From Croceicoccus sediminis (GTDB taxonomy: Bacteria; Pseudomonadota; Alphaproteobacteria; Sphingomonadales; Sphingomonadaceae): DNA of 64,000 bases. Shown here in pieces: positions 53,035 through 60,469 of the stretch. Numbering within the stretch: position 1 is the stretch's first letter; each line of letters begins with the position of its first letter. The stretch spans positions 682,001 to 746,000 of the forward strand of contig NZ_SUNC01000001.1 in assembly GCF_007570835.1 (NCBI RefSeq). Reading direction: 5' to 3'. A model generated the notes under the pieces. It was given only the letters and a program-made list of their open reading frames with translations. It made no database searches and was not told the DNA's origin. The position numbers and the translations under genes were made by a program.

Positions 53035-53275
53035 GCAATCATCCTGTACGGGGCTTCGACAAGCCGTAAACGCCCCTTCAAATCTGGTGGTATTCTAACG
53101 GAAATTACGCGAGCGATCCGTTTGTCCGAAACCGCGCGGCAAGGCCGGTGCAGTGGCGGGCCGGGACCGACCGGTATCTGGTTGCGAACCGCAAGGGTGC
53201 CAACCAAGGGGCCGCTAAGCCGAGAACGCGGGAAAAGTCAAGGTTTACGCAGGAAAAACGCCGCTTCGGGATTGG

Positions 53276-53782
53276 TCAGTCGTCTTCGCCGGGCTGGACC
53301 TCGTGGAACTTGCCCAGCATGCAGTCCGCCCCGGATCGGGCGTGAAGCGCTTCTCGCCCGGCGCAAAGCTGGCCGTCTTCGGGTCGTTCGACATAAAAGC
53401 CGGAGTAGAAGCTGCTGACCTGGCATGAGCGGTCGAGGCTGGTGCCGACGATGCGCCTGTCGCGCATGTAGAGCAGCAGTTGCCGCCCCTGCCCCAGCCG
53501 GACACCCGCGATGTCCTTGATCGGAATGCAGCGCTCCATCGCCTCTGCCGCCGGGCGGCGGGGTGGCTCGACCATCGCGCTGGCAGCGGGCGGCGGGGTC
53601 ATGCGGCTGAGCGGTGTGATGCGGATGATGACGCGCTGGCGGACCTGTGTTTCCACTTGCCGCTGCACCATCTCAAAGGGGATGTCCGCCTGTTCGGGAA
53701 GGTCGACATTGGCACTCGAGCTCGCGAATGCGAGCGGCACAAGCCAGTAAGCTCCCAAAGATGAAGCCAGGCCCAGTCCCAA
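53276..53782 (-). CDS. probable secreted protein of unknown function
   Basis: A 168-residue product I cannot assign. A hydrophobic start (LGLASSLGAYWLVPLAFASS) suggests export. The mature region contains EMVQRQVETQVRQRVIIRIT, Pro-rich PLSRMTPPPAASAMVEPPRR, then a folded-looking part with four Cys (MERCIPIKDIAGVRLGQGRQ, LLYMRDRRIVGTSLDRSCQV, QLCAGREALHARSGADCMLG). The frame is open further upstream but has no ATG until it overlaps the divergent FAD gene; the TTG at 53782 has TAGGAG eight bases before it, which decides the start here, though it lacks a basic N-region. The Cys pattern suggests disulfides. Confidence 0.6.
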   Translation of the reverse strand: MGLGLASSLGAYWLVPLAFASSSANVDLPEQADIPFEMVQRQVETQVRQRVIIRITPLSRMTPPPAASAMVEPPRRPAAEAMERCIPIKDIAGVRLGQGRQLLLYMRDRRIVGTSLDRSCQVSSFYSGFYVERPEDGQLCAGREALHARSGADCMLGKFHEVQPGEDD

Positions 53783-53963
53783 TGCGCGTGCTCCTACCCT
53801 GATGCGGCCGAAGGTCTGCGTAGGGGAATGTTCCCCACCCTCGCAAGTCCGCGTGATGTCCCGCCCCCGGTATTGCGCGCGCGAGATTGAATAAGTGGTG
53901 AACCGTCGAAAAACGGGCCTGCCGGGCGCAGACAAATGCCCCGCGCTATGGCACAGGAACGTC

Positions 53964-55409
53964 ATGACCGAACACAGCACGATAGAGCGCGCGAACTCGC
54001 AGGACGATTTCCTGGAAGAAGCCGGACGCATCCTCGGGAAAAAGGGCCTCGTAACCGATGCCGATGACATCGAACCCTGGCTGACCGACTGGCGCGGGCG
54101 CTACACCGGCGCCGCGCGCGCATTGGCGCAACCTGCCGATACGAAAGAACTTTCCGAGATACTGGCGCTGTGCTCGCGCCTCGGCGTCCCTGTCGTTGCG
54201 CAAGGCGGCAATAGCGGCATGGTCGGCGGGGCAACGCCCGACGGCACGGGCACCGCGCTGCTGCTTTCGACGCGGCGGATGAACGCCATTCAAGTCGACG
54301 CGGACACGATGACTGCGACTTGCGGTGCAGGCGCCGTGCTGCAGACCCTGCACGAGGCGGCAGAGGCGCAGGACATGCGGTTCCCGCTGTCGCTGGGCGG
54401 CAAGGGCTCTGCGACCGTTGGGGGGCTCGTATCGACGAATGCGGGCGGGACGCAAGTGCTGCGCCACGGCGTCATGCGTGCGCTGGTCGCAGGGCTGGAA
54501 GTCGTGCTGGCCAGCGGCGACGTGCTCGACCTCACTTCGCACCTCAAAAAAGACAATCGCGGTTTCGACCTCAAGCAGATGTTCATCGGCTCCGAAGGAA
54601 CGCTGGGTGTCGTCTCCCGCGTGGTCGTGCAGCTTTCGCCCGCCGTTGCCGACCGGCGCGTGGTCATCGCCGGGATCGCATCGGCGCAGGACGCCCGCCG
54701 CCTGATGCAGCATTGCCAGTCCGCCATGGCCGATGCCCTCGAAGGGTTCGAGATCATGCCGCAATCCTGCCTCGACGCGGTGCTGGACTATCTGCCCGAC
54801 GCGCAGGCCCCGCTGGAAGGGCGGCACCCGTGGTATGCGCTGATGGAGTTCGTCGCCGACAAGGAAGGCGCGGATACGCTGGGCGATCAGGTCGAGAAAG
54901 TCCTGATGGACGCTTTCGAGGCCGAGCTCGTCTCCGACGCGGTGATTGCCGCGAACGAGACGCAGGCCGAGGCGTTCTGGCAGCTGCGCGAGACGATCTC
55001 TCCAGCAGAGCGTGCCAAGGGCCCGGCGATGCAGCACGACATCTCCGTCCCGGTGTCGAAAATGCCCGAATTCATCGACGCGATCACCGAACTGGTCCAC
55101 GCCGAACATCCCGACCACGAAGTCGCTGCTTTCGGCCACCTGGGTGACGGCAACGTACACCTTCACGTCATCGCCCCGCCCGGATCGGACACCCGAACGT
55201 GGGAGCGCGAAAAGGGCAAGGCGATCAGCGCGCAGGTCTATCGCGCGGTCACCGACTGGGGCGGCTCGATCTCCGCCGAACACGGCATTGGTCAGGACAA
55301 GCTGCAGGTCCTTCGCGACACCTACGACCCGGTCGCCCTGTCGGTGATGCGCAAGGTCAAGGCAGCGCTCGACCCGGATGGATTGCTCAATCCCGGCAAG
55401 CTGGTGTGA
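53964..55409 (+). CDS. FAD-binding oxidoreductase, GlcD / D-2-hydroxyacid dehydrogenase type
   Basis: A 481-residue flavoprotein of the PCMH (vanillyl-alcohol oxidase) family, acting on a D-2-hydroxy acid such as D-lactate, glycolate or D-2-hydroxyglutarate. The FAD-binding region has PVVAQGGNSGMVGGATP (near residue 79) and LGGKGSATVGGLVSTNAGGT, with MFIGSEGTLGVVSRVVVQLS; the cap domain carries the metal site AAFGHLGDGNVHLHVI and EHGIGQDKL, and it ends PDGLLNPGKLV. Homology is best with D-2-hydroxyglutarate dehydrogenase-like members, but the substrate is not certain. GGAAC precedes the ATG at 53964; an upstream frame extension is not needed. Confidence 0.9.
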   Translation: MTEHSTIERANSQDDFLEEAGRILGKKGLVTDADDIEPWLTDWRGRYTGAARALAQPADTKELSEILALCSRLGVPVVAQGGNSGMVGGATPDGTGTALLLSTRRMNAIQVDADTMTATCGAGAVLQTLHEAAEAQDMRFPLSLGGKGSATVGGLVSTNAGGTQVLRHGVMRALVAGLEVVLASGDVLDLTSHLKKDNRGFDLKQMFIGSEGTLGVVSRVVVQLSPAVADRRVVIAGIASAQDARRLMQHCQSAMADALEGFEIMPQSCLDAVLDYLPDAQAPLEGRHPWYALMEFVADKEGADTLGDQVEKVLMDAFEAELVSDAVIAANETQAEAFWQLRETISPAERAKGPAMQHDISVPVSKMPEFIDAITELVHAEHPDHEVAAFGHLGDGNVHLHVIAPPGSDTRTWEREKGKAISAQVYRAVTDWGGSISAEHGIGQDKLQVLRDTYDPVALSVMRKVKAALDPDGLLNPGKLV

Positions 55410-55552
55410 TCCACGCACCGTCACGCCGCATTTCGCCCCGCCTCCGCCTTGCGCCCGCGTGCGCGAGCGCTTAAGGCGCGAATGATTGTCGCTGGGGGGC
55501 GGCGAACACCATTCATCACCTTTTACCGATTTCCTTTTTTCGGAGAGAGACC

Positions 55553-56332
55553 ATGGCCAGCGCGCCGAACGCCAATCTTCCGCTTTTCTACAAGTCGCTG
55601 CAGCCGCTCAACAGCAACCAGCACGGCAACTTCAGCGCCCGCACGACCGACAAGGCCCCGTGGCTGGCCAACGAACACGCGGTACCCCTGACGGTCGAGG
55701 AATTCCCGCTTGCGCAGCGTTACTTCCCGATCATCTTCTCGTCGGGCGAAAACCCGGTTCCGCTGGCGCTGATGGGCCTCAACGAAGGCGTGAACACGTT
55801 CTTCGATGACGAAGGCGAAATGACCACGCCGTGCTACGTCCCGGCCTATGCCCGTCGCTATCCCTTCCTGCTTGCCAAGCTGCAGGCCGATAGCGATCAG
55901 CTTTCGCTTTGCTTCGACCCTTCGAGCGGCCTTGTCGGCGAGTTCGAGGACGGCCAGGCGCTGTTCACCGACGGTCAGCCCAGCGAAGCGACCCAGAACG
56001 TGATGAAGTTCAACGAGAACTTCGAACAGGCCGGCATGAAGACCAAGGCATTCATCGACGAGCTGAAGAAGCACGATCTGCTGATGGACGGCGAAGTCTC
56101 GATCAGCCGCGAAGGACAGGCTCCCTTCATCTATCGCGGGTTCTCGATGGTGAACCAGGAAAAGCTGAAGGAAGTACGCGGCGACGTGCTTCGCCAGTGG
56201 AATCAGAACGGCCTGCTGACGCTGGTCACCTGCCACCTGATCTCGCTCGACCTGATGCGTGAGATCTTCTCGCGTCAGCTCAGCATGGGCAAGGGCCCGA
56301 CTGCGCAGCAGGCCGAACCGGCGAACTCGTAA
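55553..56332 (+). CDS. SapC family protein
   Basis: A 259-residue member of the SapC family, named from a Caulobacter/Campylobacter S-layer region but of unproven function. Conserved blocks are PLFYKSLQPLNSNQHGNFSA, AHAVPLTVEEFPLAQRYFPI, an ARRYPFLLA segment, LCFDPSSGLVG, LKKHDLLM, and the C-terminal HLISLDLMREIFSRQ. No signal peptide or membrane helix is seen. The ATG follows GGAGAGAG. It stands alone between the FAD oxidoreductase and a hairpin/repeat region, with a CCGA-TTTCCTTTTT-TCGG stem just before the ribosome site. Confidence 0.9.
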   Translation: MASAPNANLPLFYKSLQPLNSNQHGNFSARTTDKAPWLANEHAVPLTVEEFPLAQRYFPIIFSSGENPVPLALMGLNEGVNTFFDDEGEMTTPCYVPAYARRYPFLLAKLQADSDQLSLCFDPSSGLVGEFEDGQALFTDGQPSEATQNVMKFNENFEQAGMKTKAFIDELKKHDLLMDGEVSISREGQAPFIYRGFSMVNQEKLKEVRGDVLRQWNQNGLLTLVTCHLISLDLMREIFSRQLSMGKGPTAQQAEPANS

Positions 56333-56337
56333 AAATC

Positions 56338-56369
56338 ATGTTCGGCGGATTTCTTGCTCCGCCGAACAT
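56338..56369 (+). terminator. 12-bp hairpin after sapC
   Basis: A perfect inverted repeat, ATGTTCGGCGGA (56338-56349) with TCCGCCGAACAT (56358-56369), loop of eight, lies five bases after the sapC stop. It is followed by ATA rather than a T-run, so it may stabilise the mRNA 3' end or act with the later terminators. The remaining bases to 56513 show no gene; a stretch near 56431-56444 recalls a tRNA D arm but has no partner arms. Confidence 0.6.
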
Positions 56370-56513
56370 ATACCGCACTGCAAAAAATAATTCTTGCGTG
56401 ATGCACTCTTGCAACAGGCAATCTAATGGCCTAGTTTAATGGTAGTTCCGGTGGGCTTCCCTCATGGCCTTCCGGACCGGCGCATTAACGTGCGTCAACC
56501 TCCCTGAACCTTG

Positions 56514-56545
56514 ACCACCCCGTGATATTCACGGGGTGGTTTTTT
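56514..56545 (+). terminator. strong rho-independent terminator (first copy of a triplicated element)
   Basis: ACCACCCCGTGA (56514-56525) pairs perfectly over 12 bases with TCACGGGGTGGT (56529-56540) around a TAT loop and runs into TTTTT (56541-56545). It is an ideal terminator for rightward transcripts from sapC. The two further copies in the same array keep only seven pairs of the stem, since their left flanks do not complement the TGG extension. Confidence 0.85.
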
Positions 56546-56644
56546 ATGTGCGCTATTGGGCCCGTGATATTCACGGGGTGGTTTTTTATGTGCGCTATTG
56601 GGGCCCGTGATACTCACGGGTTGGTTTTTATGTGCGCTATTCGG
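56519..56644 (+). repeat. three tandem 42-43 bp copies of a terminator module
   Basis: Units begin at 56519, 56561 and 56604, each carrying the CCCGTGATATTCACGGGGTGG palindrome in shorter pieces (CCCGTGA-TAT-TCACGGG), a T-run, and ATGTGCGCTATT. Units one and two differ by one extra G; unit three has one loop change (TAC), a TTGG in place of GTGG and one fewer T. The stop codon of the leftward N-formylglutamate amidohydrolase gene falls in the last unit's ATGTGCGCTAT segment, so part of the repeat is that gene's end. Confidence 0.8.
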
Positions 56645-57611
56645 CCGCCAAGGGCCATTCGCCCCGGCCTTCAAGTAGCGCGGCACAGGCCCGCACCACT
56701 TCGGCAACGATACCCGCCTGGATCGACACGCGTGCCGCATCCGGCTGTGCATCTGAATCGAGGTATTCGCCCCTCGCGATCTCCAGCTGGATGGCGTGGA
56801 TACCGTTACGCGGTTTCCCATGCCGGTCGAGGACGTAACCGCCCGCGTATGGGCGGTTGTAGGCGACCTGAAGCCCAGAGCGATCGAGCGCGTCGACTGC
56901 CGTGGCCACAAGGTCGCGGCGGCAACTCGCCCCGAACCGGTCGCCGACGACGTGAGTCGCAGCCGGCACGCCCGAAGCCTGGGCGGGAAGATCCGGCATG
57001 GAGTGCAGATCGAGCAGCAGGACCTCTCCCCACCGATCCTGCATCCGCGCCAGGGCCTTGCCCAAGGCGTCGTGATAGGGCGCGTGTATCGCGGCGACAC
57101 GGCGGTTGGCGTCCTGCGGCACCATCGGGGCGCGCCAAAGCTCTCCCACCCCCGGCAACCGGCGCGGAAACAGGCCGAGCCCTCGCAGCGAACGTGCACC
57201 CTGCCCCGGCCCGCGCGGCATCTTGCGGCGCATGACCGCCTTTTCGGCCTCGCTGGCGGTGAACATCGACAAGTCGAGGTCGTGCGGATCGCGATTGAGA
57301 TCGAGCATCGCGCGCGGCGCGTGGGCAACCAGCAGTGACGCCGAACAGGCCGCCGCCGCCTCCCTCGCCACGAGATCGACGAAACGATCCTCTAGCCTGC
57401 GCTGCGATTCGCCGGGATCGCGCATCCTTGCGAGCAGGTCGGCAGGATAGGCCCGTCCCGCGTGCGGCACCGCGATCAGGACGGGCAACACCGATTGACC
57501 ATGGCTGAGCGTATAGGCCGGACGCGAAGTGCCGGGTATCGAACCGCCACTGGCCACGCCTGCCCCCATGCTCGGCTGACCGTCAGGCGGAGTGGATCGG
57601 GGGGCGCTCAT
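56637..57611 (-). CDS. N-formylglutamate amidohydrolase family protein
   Basis: A 324-residue zinc-type amidohydrolase of the family that hydrolyses N-formyl-L-glutamate in histidine degradation. Family marks are VLIAVPHAGRAYPADLLARM (with the His-Ala-Gly motif), EDRFVDLVAREA, HAPRAMLDLNRDPHDLD, HAPYHDALGKALARM, LLDLHSMPD with catalytic Asp/His, and NRPYAGGYVLDRHG. About 40 Pro/Ser/Gly-rich residues precede the domain, so an internal start is possible. No hut genes lie nearby, so the pathway link is unproven; its stop (TAG) sits in the third terminator repeat. Confidence 0.88.
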   Translation of the reverse strand: MSAPRSTPPDGQPSMGAGVASGGSIPGTSRPAYTLSHGQSVLPVLIAVPHAGRAYPADLLARMRDPGESQRRLEDRFVDLVAREAAAACSASLLVAHAPRAMLDLNRDPHDLDLSMFTASEAEKAVMRRKMPRGPGQGARSLRGLGLFPRRLPGVGELWRAPMVPQDANRRVAAIHAPYHDALGKALARMQDRWGEVLLLDLHSMPDLPAQASGVPAATHVVGDRFGASCRRDLVATAVDALDRSGLQVAYNRPYAGGYVLDRHGKPRNGIHAIQLEIARGEYLDSDAQPDAARVSIQAGIVAEVVRACAALLEGRGEWPLAAE

Positions 57612-57720
57612 CGTGGCTCACGCTGGCCAAGCGTGCCCCCTGCGTCAATGCCGCGCCTGCGCCTCCCGGTCCGCCGGCCATCGGATTTCCCCTGTTTCAA
57701 ACCCGAACAGGCGCGCGAAA

Positions 57721-57762
57721 GATGAAAAAATTAAACCATTTTGTTATATAGTTTGTTTCTCA
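57721..57762 (+). promoter_or_regulatory. AT-rich island upstream of cpdR, likely promoter region
   Basis: GATGAAAAAATTAAACCATT then TTGTTATATAGTTTGTTTCT forms a roughly 40-base AT-rich stretch in a GC-rich spacer, 110-150 bases before cpdR. TTATAT/TATATA can act as a -10 element. The TTAAACCAT piece resembles but does not match a CtrA box. No precise promoter is claimed. Confidence 0.35.
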
Positions 57763-57871
57763 GAAGGCGCCGGGCAATCCGGACATCGCCGCCCGGTGGA
57801 ATGGACGGACAATCCACAGGACGGTCGGCACATGTTTCTGCGCCGGAATCGACGGGGTTATTGAAAGCATC

Positions 57872-58249
57872 ATGATTCGCATCCTGCTGGCCGAAGACGA
57901 AGATTCGATGCGCACGTACCTTGCCCGAGCGCTGGAAAACGCCGGGTATGATGTCGTCGCGGTAGACCGGGGCACGCACGCCCTGCCCCTGCTCGAAGAA
58001 CAGCACTTCGACCTGCTGCTTTCCGACATCGTGATGCCCGAAATGGACGGTATCGAACTGGCGCAGCGCTGCGCACAGGTTTCGCCTTCCACGAAAGTGA
58101 TGTTCATCACCGGCTTTGCCGCCGTGACGATGAAAGCCAGCCGCGAAGCACCGCAGGCCAAGGTCCTGTCCAAGCCGTTCCACTTGCGCGATCTCGTGCT
58201 TGAGGTGGAACGTCTTTTCGACGGATCGATGGTCAACGCGAGCCTGTAA
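57872..58249 (+). CDS. cpdR: cell-cycle response regulator CpdR
   Basis: A stand-alone receiver of 125 residues. In Caulobacter CpdR is phosphorylated through ChpT and, when unphosphorylated, primes ClpXP for degradation of CtrA and other targets. The acidic pocket is in RILLAEDEDSMR (E8, D9), the phospho-acceptor is D52 in LLSDIVMPEMDGIEL, the switch Thr in MFITGF, and the Lys in SKPFHLRDLV. The short C-terminal tail with no output domain, and the EDEDSMR start, are typical of CpdR. GANTC-type GATTC sites occur just inside the gene (57876, 57905), but no cluster. tRNA-Val follows. Confidence 0.93.
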   Translation: MIRILLAEDEDSMRTYLARALENAGYDVVAVDRGTHALPLLEEQHFDLLLSDIVMPEMDGIELAQRCAQVSPSTKVMFITGFAAVTMKASREAPQAKVLSKPFHLRDLVLEVERLFDGSMVNASL

Positions 58250-58365
58250 CGAAACTTTTTTCGAAGGCTGCGCAAACAGGGTTGCCCCGGCGCGAAGTGA
58301 TCGCTATTGGGCAGCGCCTGCCAGCCGGAAGCGTTGCTTTCCGGCCTGCGCGGAACCGATGGTGC

Positions 58366-58440
58366 GGGCGTATAGCTCAGTGGTAGAGCACTATGTTGAC
58401 ATCGTAGGGGTCGCAAGTTCAATCCTTGCTACGCCCACCA
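58366..58440 (+). tRNA. tRNA-Val (anticodon GAC)
   Basis: A 75-base cloverleaf with encoded CCA. Acceptor GGGCGTA pairs with TACGCCC; the D arm is GCTC-AGTGGTA-GAGC; the anticodon stem CTATG/CGTAG encloses TTGACAT (anticodon GAC); the T arm contains AAGTTCAATCCTT. It reads GTC and GTT codons. It stands alone between cpdR and icd with no attachment-site duplication or integrase nearby. Confidence 0.97.
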
Positions 58441-58609
58441 TCGGTTCCCGGCGCACTTCCTGAAAACTGCGCCAGACACCCTCGACATTCCGCTAGAACA
58501 CGTCGTCGCGCCTTGCGCTCGCCTCTTGCTTTGCTAAGAGGCGCGCGACAGTTCCTGCGCGCCGAACAGCGCGCTCTCCCTCTAGAAACCAATCAAGAGA
58601 ACGAGCCCT

Positions 58610-59836
58610 ATGCAGAAGATCAAGGTAACGAACCCGGTCGTAGAGATCGACGGCGACGAGATGACCCGCATCATCTGGCAGTGGATCCGTGAACGGTTGA
58701 TCCTGCCTTATCTCGACATCGACCTGAAATACTATGACCTCTCGGTCGAGAAGCGTGACGAGACGGACGACCAGATCACCGTCGATGCCGCCAACGCGAT
58801 CAAGGAATACGGCGTCGGCGTTAAGTGCGCCACGATCACGCCGGACGAAGCCCGCGTCGAGGAATTCGATCTCAAGAAGATGTGGCGTTCGCCCAACGGC
58901 ACGATCCGCAACATCCTTGGCGGCGTCGTCTTCCGCGAACCGATCGTCATCGACAACGTGCCGCGCCTGGTTCCGGGCTGGACCGACCCGATCGTCGTCG
59001 GCCGTCACGCTTTCGGTGACCAGTATCGCGCCACCGACACGCTGATCCCGGGTGCCGGTACCCTGCGCCTTGTCTTCGACAGCGCCGACGGCAAGGGCGA
59101 TCTCGACCTCGAAGTCTACAAGTTCGAAAGCTCGGGCGTCGCGATGGCGATGTACAACCTCGACGATTCGATCCGCGACTTCGCACGCGCTTCGTTCAAC
59201 TACGGTCTCGGCCTCAAGTGGCCGGTCTACCTGTCGACCAAGAACACGATCATGAAGGCCTATGACGGCCGCTTCAAGGACCTGTTCCAGGAAGTGTTCG
59301 ACACCGAAGGCTTCGCCGAGAAGTTCAAGGAAGCCGGCATCCACTACGAACACCGCCTGATCGACGACATGGTCGCATCGGCGCTGAAGTGGTCGGGCAA
59401 GTTCGTCTGGGCCTGCAAGAACTACGACGGCGACGTTCAGTCGGACACCGTTGCACAGGGCTACGGCTCGCTCGGCCTGATGACTTCGGTCCTGATGGCG
59501 CCCGACGGCAAGACCGTCGAAGCAGAAGCGGCCCACGGCACCGTCACCCGCCACTATCGCCAGCATCAGCAGGGCAAGGCGACTTCGACCAACCCGATCG
59601 CCTCGATCTTCGCGTGGACCCGTGGCCTCATGTACCGCGGCAAGTTCGACAACACGCCCGACGTCGTGAAGTTTGCTGAAACGCTTGAGCGCGTCTGCGT
59701 GAAGTGCGTCGAGGACGGCAAGATGACCAAGGACCTCGCGCTCCTCATCGGCCCCTCGCAGGACTGGATGACGACCGAGCAGTTCTTCGAAGCTATTGTC
59801 GATGGCCTCGAAAAGGAAATGTCCGCCTGGGCATGA
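58610..59836 (+). CDS. icd: isocitrate dehydrogenase, NADP-dependent
   Basis: Oxidatively decarboxylates isocitrate in the TCA cycle. It belongs to the homodimeric, eukaryote-like type [22 protein letters not shown] at the N-terminus, [39 protein letters not shown] (substrate Ser and Arg residues), [30 protein letters not shown] with catalytic Lys/Tyr-Asp residues, and the C-terminal [24 protein letters not shown] region (read as [20 protein letters not shown] then [11 protein letters not shown]). Length 408 fits. Its codon usage is strongly biased, consistent with high expression. A 14-bp inverted repeat lies 12 bases after the stop. Confidence 0.97.
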   Translation: MQKIKVTNPVVEIDGDEMTRIIWQWIRERLILPYLDIDLKYYDLSVEKRDETDDQITVDAANAIKEYGVGVKCATITPDEARVEEFDLKKMWRSPNGTIRNILGGVVFREPIVIDNVPRLVPGWTDPIVVGRHAFGDQYRATDTLIPGAGTLRLVFDSADGKGDLDLEVYKFESSGVAMAMYNLDDSIRDFARASFNYGLGLKWPVYLSTKNTIMKAYDGRFKDLFQEVFDTEGFAEKFKEAGIHYEHRLIDDMVASALKWSGKFVWACKNYDGDVQSDTVAQGYGSLGLMTSVLMAPDGKTVEAEAAHGTVTRHYRQHQQGKATSTNPIASIFAWTRGLMYRGKFDNTPDVVKFAETLERVCVKCVEDGKMTKDLALLIGPSQDWMTTEQFFEAIVDGLEKEMSAWA

Positions 59837-60418
59837 CCGGAATACTGGCACGATCGCGGCGTTAAGCGTCGCGATCGTGCTGGCGGGGCCGCTTCTGGCC
59901 CCGCAACTTCTCGCGTTTCCGCATTACCGCGAGAGCAATGGCGACAGGGTCTGGTCGGTGGAACCGATCGACCCTGACGCAGTCGACGCCGTGACGTCGC
60001 GGGCCAATGCCCTCATCGCGTAATGCTCCATCGCCAATGGCGACGAGAGCCGCGATATCTTCCTTACCAACCGTGGCTGGCGCTGGCTGTGGCTATCCAC
60101 ACCGTCACACTCGGGCGCCTTTGCGCTGTCCGGTCTGCTGCGCAGGCGCTTTCGGCCGTCATCGCCCATGAAACCGCACACGGCATGATCCGCAGCCGTT
60201 ACGGCTTCGTCAAAGCCGCGCTTGCGCCGCAATGGCTGGTCGAGGGGTATGCCGATCACGTCGCGCAGGAATCGAGCCTGTCAGACGCCGATTACCTGCG
60301 TCTCAAGGAAGCAGGCGAACAGCACCCTCCAATGCCCTATTACGAGGGGCGCAAGAGGGTAGAGGCGGCGCTGGAACGGAACGGCGGCGACGTCGATGCG
60401 CTTTTCACCGGCGAATAA
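59833..60418 (+). pseudogene. decayed exported HExxH-type protein
   Basis: Remnants of one gene are spread over different frames. An ATG overlapping the icd stop (59833) reads [10 protein letters not shown] then stops; shifting frame gives a signal-like LSVAIVLAGPLLAPQLLAFP and FPHYRESNGDRVWSVEPIDP up to an in-frame TAA at 60021, after which the same frame continues ANGDESRDIFLTNRGWRWLW and LSTPSHSGAFALS. From about 60145 the protein-like sequence is in another frame: SAVIAHETAHGMIRSRYGF with an HETAH metalloprotease-like motif, WLVEGYADHVAQESSL, and YYEGRKRVEAALERNGGDVD. So there are at least a frameshift, a stop and a further frameshift, probably with a deletion. Intact relatives of this layout are my recollection, not a search result. 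Confidence 0.7.
59848..59904 (+). other. two strong hairpins just after icd
   Basis: GCACGATCGCGGCG (59848-59861) pairs with CGTCGCGATCGTGC (59867-59880), 13 of 14 positions, loop TTAAG. Directly after, GCGGGGCC (59883-59890) pairs with GGCCCCGC (59897-59904). Neither has a T-run. They overlap the start of the decayed gene, right where its first frameshift is inferred, and may serve as the icd mRNA 3' end. Confidence 0.6.
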
Positions 60419-60469
60419 GCGAAAACCCCGCCCTTACAATCATCCCGTCATCGCCTAGATAGACGAACG

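Noticed and set aside
56428-56500. tRNA-like piece CTAGTTTAATGGTAG resembling a tRNA-Gly D arm
   Set aside because: No matching acceptor stem, anticodon arm or TTCGATTCC-type T arm follows, so it is not a tRNA; it may be coincidence or an old fragment.
57728-57745. TTAAACCATTTTGTTAT upstream of cpdR as a CtrA box
   Set aside because: It has an extra A relative to TTAACCAT and the second half is TGTT rather than TTAA at N7, so the match is too weak to claim.
58493-59851. 452-codon open frame antisense to icd
   Set aside because: icd is unmistakable and highly codon-biased; the antisense frame is the usual shadow of such a gene.
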